From Marivita sp046592965 (GTDB lineage: Bacteria > Pseudomonadota > Alphaproteobacteria > Rhodobacterales > Rhodobacteraceae), in the NCBI RefSeq assembly GCF_046592965.1, contig NZ_JBISBV010000007.1, positions 91,074 to 155,073 on the forward strand: 64,000 bases of DNA. Direction: 5' to 3'. The notes under the pieces are model-generated. The model was not told the DNA's origin and did not search any database. It was given only the letters and a program-made list of their open reading frames with translations. Positions within the stretch are counted from its first letter, which is position 1; the number at the start of each line of letters is the position of its first letter. This document shows positions 61,237-64,000 of this stretch, one piece after another. Position numbers and translations under genes: made by a program.

Positions 61237-61749
61237 CTATAGCATACATAATTCAAGGAGAGAATCATGGCCCAAGCCGACCAAGACACAGCCACACGGC
61301 CCCGTCGATACGAGACGCTCGGCATCTTGATGACCTTTCATGCTTTCCCGAGCGAAGTCTCGGGCAAGTATTGCATGGTCGAATGCATCGTGCCCCCCGG
61401 CCTCGGCGCGCCTCCCAACCACCACGCGGGCGAAACGGAAACCTTCTTCGTCATCGACGGCGAGCTGGAATTTATGGTTGCGGGAGAAACGATTTGCGCA
61501 AAGGCCGGCGAGAGTGTCAACTTCTTCTTGGTCGCCGACGGAGAAGCCAACCATTGTGCCATTTCCATTGGTCGCCGGCTTTTCATCGAAGGGCTTTGCA
61601 ACGGCGAAGGCAAAATCCTCGCCGAGCCAGTAGGTCATGCGCTCCGAAGGAGCCATGCCTTGAAGCCCCGCGTCTGCAAATAGCGCATCATAGAAGGCTC
61701 TGGACGCAGGCATGTCATTCGTTCCGACGACGAAGTAGTTCATTTTCAT
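61237..61749 (-). pseudogene. VOC-fold (glyoxalase) protein with foreign C-terminus
   Basis: 170 residues. MNYFVVGTNDMPASRAFYDALFADAGLQGMAPSERMTYWLGEDFAFAVAKPFDEKPATNGNGTMVGFSVGDQEEVDTL is a convincing N-terminal VOC half with GGAGAG upstream. After that the frame reads through the complement of the cupin gene and even past its start (LLELCML), so it has no natural stop. The second VOC half, which carries metal ligands, is missing. The intact parent would have been ~125 residues. It lies 54 nt downstream of the MDR gene on the same strand. Confidence 0.65.
61267..61683 (+). pseudogene. Cupin-domain protein with foreign C-terminus
   Basis: 138 residues. Residues ~1-85 are a cupin half-barrel: VECIVPPGLGAPPNHHAGETETFFVIDGELEFMVAGETICAKAGES, with the metal-binding His-His...Glu cluster. 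After AGESVNFF (about 61520) the rest (LVADGEANHCAISIGRRLF...) is the complement of the glyoxalase-fold gene on the other strand and not cupin; the second metal-binding strand with the His of PHA.RN is missing. AAGGAGAG precedes the ATG. The gene is probably truncated by a deletion that joined it to its convergent neighbour. Confidence 0.65.
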
Positions 61750-61803
61750 GGTAGTCTCTCCAAATGAGTGGGTGATTGTTACGATGATGTTGCTGCAAAA
61801 CCC

Positions 61804-62784
61804 TCACACTACAACGACATTGCCACGCTTGTGCCCAGCCTCGACATAAGCGTGTGCCTCGACGAGGTCGGATAACGGGAAGACGCGGTCTATGACCGGG
61901 ATGATATGGTCCTGTTCGATCTTGGTCAGGATCTCCGAGAGCATGTCCCGCAGGCTCTGCGGCTTCTCCAGACCCACGGCCGCGAAAAGCGCACGTTTGC
62001 GGCCGACAACGCGCGAGAGCAGGATCGCGGGCAAACGCCCCACCGTCAGGACCGGGCAGAGGTAACGTCCCGCCTTGGCAAGCGCCGGTCTGGCGGCCGA
62101 GAATGACACAACGCCGAGTGTGTCGAAGATCACGTCATAGCCAGCACCAGACTTCATTACCTCTTCGTTGGCGTAGTCGACCACGTGTGCAGCGCCGAGC
62201 GACGCAACGAAGCTCGCATTGCGCGCGCTGCAGGTGGCCGTCACCTCAGCACCCATGTCAGCGGCGATCTGCACCGCCGCGGAGCCGAGACTGCCAGCCC
62301 CGCCCAGGATCAGGACGCGATCACCGCTTTGGACCTGACCGAGAGTGCGCAGATAGTGCAGTGACGTCAGCACGCCGTCACACAAGATCGCGGCATCTTC
62401 ATGCGGCAGGTCATCGGGCTTGGGCATCAGAACCCCTTCTTCGTCGAGGCAGATGTGACTCGCATTGGCACCGAAGCGCATGCCGGCTTCGCCGAATATC
62501 ATGTCGCCGGGCTCGAAGCGGCGAACATCGTTGCCTACTGCGATCACCTCGCCCGACAGGCCCGTTCCGGACAGCCCGTTGCGCGGACGCCGCAGGCCAA
62601 GGAAGGGGCGCGCAAAGAGCGGCTCTCCCTTGCGCATCATTCCATCGGCCCGCGTCACGCCAGAGGCGTGGATGCGGATCAGCACCTCGGTCGGTCCGGG
62701 TTGTGGCATACGAAGCGTGACCGGCGTGAGGATTTCGGGGCGGCCATAGCGCGGGATCTGCCAGGCAGTGCGTGTCGCAATCAT
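61804..62784 (-). CDS. MDR-family NAD(P)H oxidoreductase
   Basis: 326 residues. AWQIPRYGRPEILTPVTLRMPQPGPTEVLIRIHASGVTRADGMMRKGEPLF, then NGLSGTGLSGEVIAVGNDVRRFEPGDMIFG and Rossmann GDRVLILGGAGSLGSAAVQIAADMGAEVTATCSARN (~150-180). The loop before it is zinc-free. The ATG at 62784 (MIATRTAW) is preferred to longer upstream frames that cross the divergent promoter region. The LysR gene at 62891 is divergent and likely regulates it. Confidence 0.87.
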   Translation of the reverse strand: MIATRTAWQIPRYGRPEILTPVTLRMPQPGPTEVLIRIHASGVTRADGMMRKGEPLFARPFLGLRRPRNGLSGTGLSGEVIAVGNDVRRFEPGDMIFGEAGMRFGANASHICLDEEGVLMPKPDDLPHEDAAILCDGVLTSLHYLRTLGQVQSGDRVLILGGAGSLGSAAVQIAADMGAEVTATCSARNASFVASLGAAHVVDYANEEVMKSGAGYDVIFDTLGVVSFSAARPALAKAGRYLCPVLTVGRLPAILLSRVVGRKRALFAAVGLEKPQSLRDMLSEILTKIEQDHIIPVIDRVFPLSDLVEAHAYVEAGHKRGNVVVV

Positions 62785-62890
62785 CGGGAATCTCCGTTGT
62801 CTTGGGTGTGGCAAGAGCAATAGAGGTTTCTTTTTCTTCCGAAGAGTGGCTAATTTGGACCGCAATGGTTCATAAACGATCCGGTGAATT

Positions 62891-63772
62891 ATGGATTGGA
62901 AATCTCTTCCAGCTTTTCTGGCTGTTGCGCGAAACGGCTCGCTCCGGGCGGCGGCGGAGCAACTGGGCGGCACACACGCCACACTGCGTCGCCAGGTTGA
63001 AGCGCTTGAGGGGCAACTCGGCACCCAGCTCTTTCGGCGGGGCGCGGACGGCCTTTCGCTGACCGCATCCGGACAGCGCCTACTGCCGCAAGCGCTGGAG
63101 GCCGAAGCGGCGCTGCTCAAAGGCTTTAATGCAGTGCAGGGGCTCGACCGCGAAGCATCCGGTCGAATTCGCCTTTCCGCCGATCCGATGACAGCGCATT
63201 TCCTACTGGCCCCGGTGATGGCTGATTTCGCGACGCTGTATCCCGAGATCGAGATTGAATTACGTCTCTCATACTCATTGGACTCGATCGCCCGCAACGA
63301 AACCGACGTTTCGATCCGCCATGCCGTCGCGATCGAGGACCATGCAGTCGGCCGGAAGCTCTTTCCCTTGTCCATCGGCGTGGTGGCCTCCCGAAAATAC
63401 ATCGATCGCAACTTGTCGGAGGTGGGTCGCAAAGGACAAGGGCTGAGCTGGGTAGGATATGGCGATGTGCCCGAGCTGGCGGCCATGATCAAAGCATCGG
63501 CCTTTCCAGAGGCGCGCCTTCGTCACTCCGTTCCCGACCCGGAAATGCACCTGCACCTTGTCCGCGCGGGAGCCGGGATGAGTTTCCTCGCAACTTGGGT
63601 CATGTCGGTCTTTCCTGAATTGCAACGCGTCCCAGGCACTGAGCTAGATCAACGCCGTGCGACATGGGTGCTTTTGCACGGTGAGCTGCGCCGCGTGCGC
63701 CGGGTCCGGCTCTTCGTCGACTATCTGTGCGACGCGCTCTTGGAGCGCCGTGCGGCGTTCCTGGGCTCTTGA
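62891..63772 (+). CDS. LysR-family transcriptional regulator
   Basis: 293 residues: HTH MDWKSLPAFLAVARNGSLRAAAEQLGGTHATLRRQVEALEGQLGTQLFRRGADGLSLTASGQRLLP at 1-70, then a LysR effector domain (SGRIRLSADPMTAHFLLAPVMADFATLYPEIEIELRLSYSLDSIARNETDVSIRH). Divergent from the MDR gene across 106 bp, the common arrangement of a LysR activator and its target. Confidence 0.9.
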   Translation: MDWKSLPAFLAVARNGSLRAAAEQLGGTHATLRRQVEALEGQLGTQLFRRGADGLSLTASGQRLLPQALEAEAALLKGFNAVQGLDREASGRIRLSADPMTAHFLLAPVMADFATLYPEIEIELRLSYSLDSIARNETDVSIRHAVAIEDHAVGRKLFPLSIGVVASRKYIDRNLSEVGRKGQGLSWVGYGDVPELAAMIKASAFPEARLRHSVPDPEMHLHLVRAGAGMSFLATWVMSVFPELQRVPGTELDQRRATWVLLHGELRRVRRVRLFVDYLCDALLERRAAFLGS

Positions 63773-63905
63773 TGCCGGGTCCGAAACGCGGCACGTCGCG
63801 CGCCCCGCTCAATCCTTCTTGGAGGGACAAGCTACAGATTGCCAGACTCGCTGAGACGCTCCGTGGCTGCAACCTGCACGTTTTGACGACACTTCGTAGC
63901 AGAAA

Positions 63906-64000
63906 CTGTGAACCGGCATGCAAGATTGACCCCTGTATTGGGGTAATCGGCGTCCAAAAGTGACCCCCCTGATATTTCTGTTCAGAAGCTTCCTCGACGG
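63906..64000. mobile_element. Probable end of an IS21-type element, cut by the window
   Basis: From about 63906 the sequence carries GATTGACCCCTG (63924-63935) and AGTGACCCCCCTG (63959-63971), imperfect direct copies of a (A/T)(A/G)(T/G)TGACCC unit with GGGGTAATCGGCGTCC between them. Repeated TGACCC blocks of this form are characteristic of IS21-family termini. No transposase is visible before the window ends. Confidence 0.4.

Noticed and set aside
1..64000. CRISPR arrays, tRNA or rRNA genes, prophage or conjugation genes
   Set aside because: No regularly spaced repeats, cloverleaf-like sequences, ribosomal RNA segments or phage/conjugation proteins were recognised on either strand.

Overview
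The window looks like the chromosome of a marine Rhodobacterales-type alphaproteobacterium. This rests on high-GC codon use, dense operons with ATGA overlaps, two Liv-type ABC importers and many acyl-CoA enzymes; no rRNA or tRNA is present to confirm it. No alignment could be run, so all names come from reading motifs and from remembered family sequences.

Main content (about 3.3-54.2 kb): a catabolic island of about 45 genes that I interpret as a steroid (sterol or bile-acid type) degradation locus, covering the C/D-ring half of the pathway. The diagnostic set is fadD3 (HIP-CoA ligase), fadE30-type and other paired acyl-CoA dehydrogenases, ipdF, ipdC, echA20, ipdA, ipdB and fadA6. Around it lie many short-chain dehydrogenases, a MaoC hydratase, a second thiolase, a FadB/J-type fusion enzyme, four SnoaL/NTF2-fold proteins, an OYE-family flavoenzyme, an aldo-keto reductase and a kinase/acyl-CoA dehydrogenase pair resembling the LvaA/LvaC or ACAD10/11 system. 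Two complete branched-chain-type ABC importers, each with a different gene fusion, probably bring in the substrate. A LuxR-type and a KstR-like TetR-type regulator lie inside. I saw no A/B-ring genes (KstD, KshA, HsaC types), so those steps must be elsewhere or the organism uses partly degraded steroids.

Transcription units: sugar-isomerase-like gene (+3305); OYE (-5211); Liv1-thioesterase-AKR (+5483 to 10409); ECH-ACAD-ACAD-fadA6-gammaCA-SDR (+10486 to 16327); fadD3 (-17994); SDR (+18150); SBP1 (+19061); LuxR regulator (+20806); ipdC-echA20-ipdF-maoC-NTF2 (-25713 to 21943); ACAD-fadE30-NTF2-SDR (-29462 to 25835); NTF2-SDR (+29632); TetR (+31124); thiolase-VOC (-33705); epimerase-NTF2-SDR-SDR (-36841 to 33826); SDR-ligase (+36999); SBP2-DUF1330-Liv2-SDR-SDR (-45896 to 39358); MDR-FadJ-ipdA-ipdB-ACAD-APH-SDR (+46202 to 54193). 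A directional 20-bp motif, consensus YTAGTCYNNNCRGACGATGC, sits about 50-110 nt before the start codon of most of these units and probably defines one regulon.

Flanks: the left end holds the 3' part of an extracellular-nuclease gene and a frameshifted ISKra4-like element with 24-bp inverted repeats. The right flank (54.2-64 kb) is an accessory patchwork: a decayed IS110-type element cut by an ISL3 remnant, three tandem Hsp20 genes, a deleted HxlR-type regulator, LysR/DoxX, an FMN reductase, a TetR gene with a nested palindromic operator, a cupin and a glyoxalase gene fused tail to tail, an MDR/LysR pair, and what looks like an IS21-type end at the right border.
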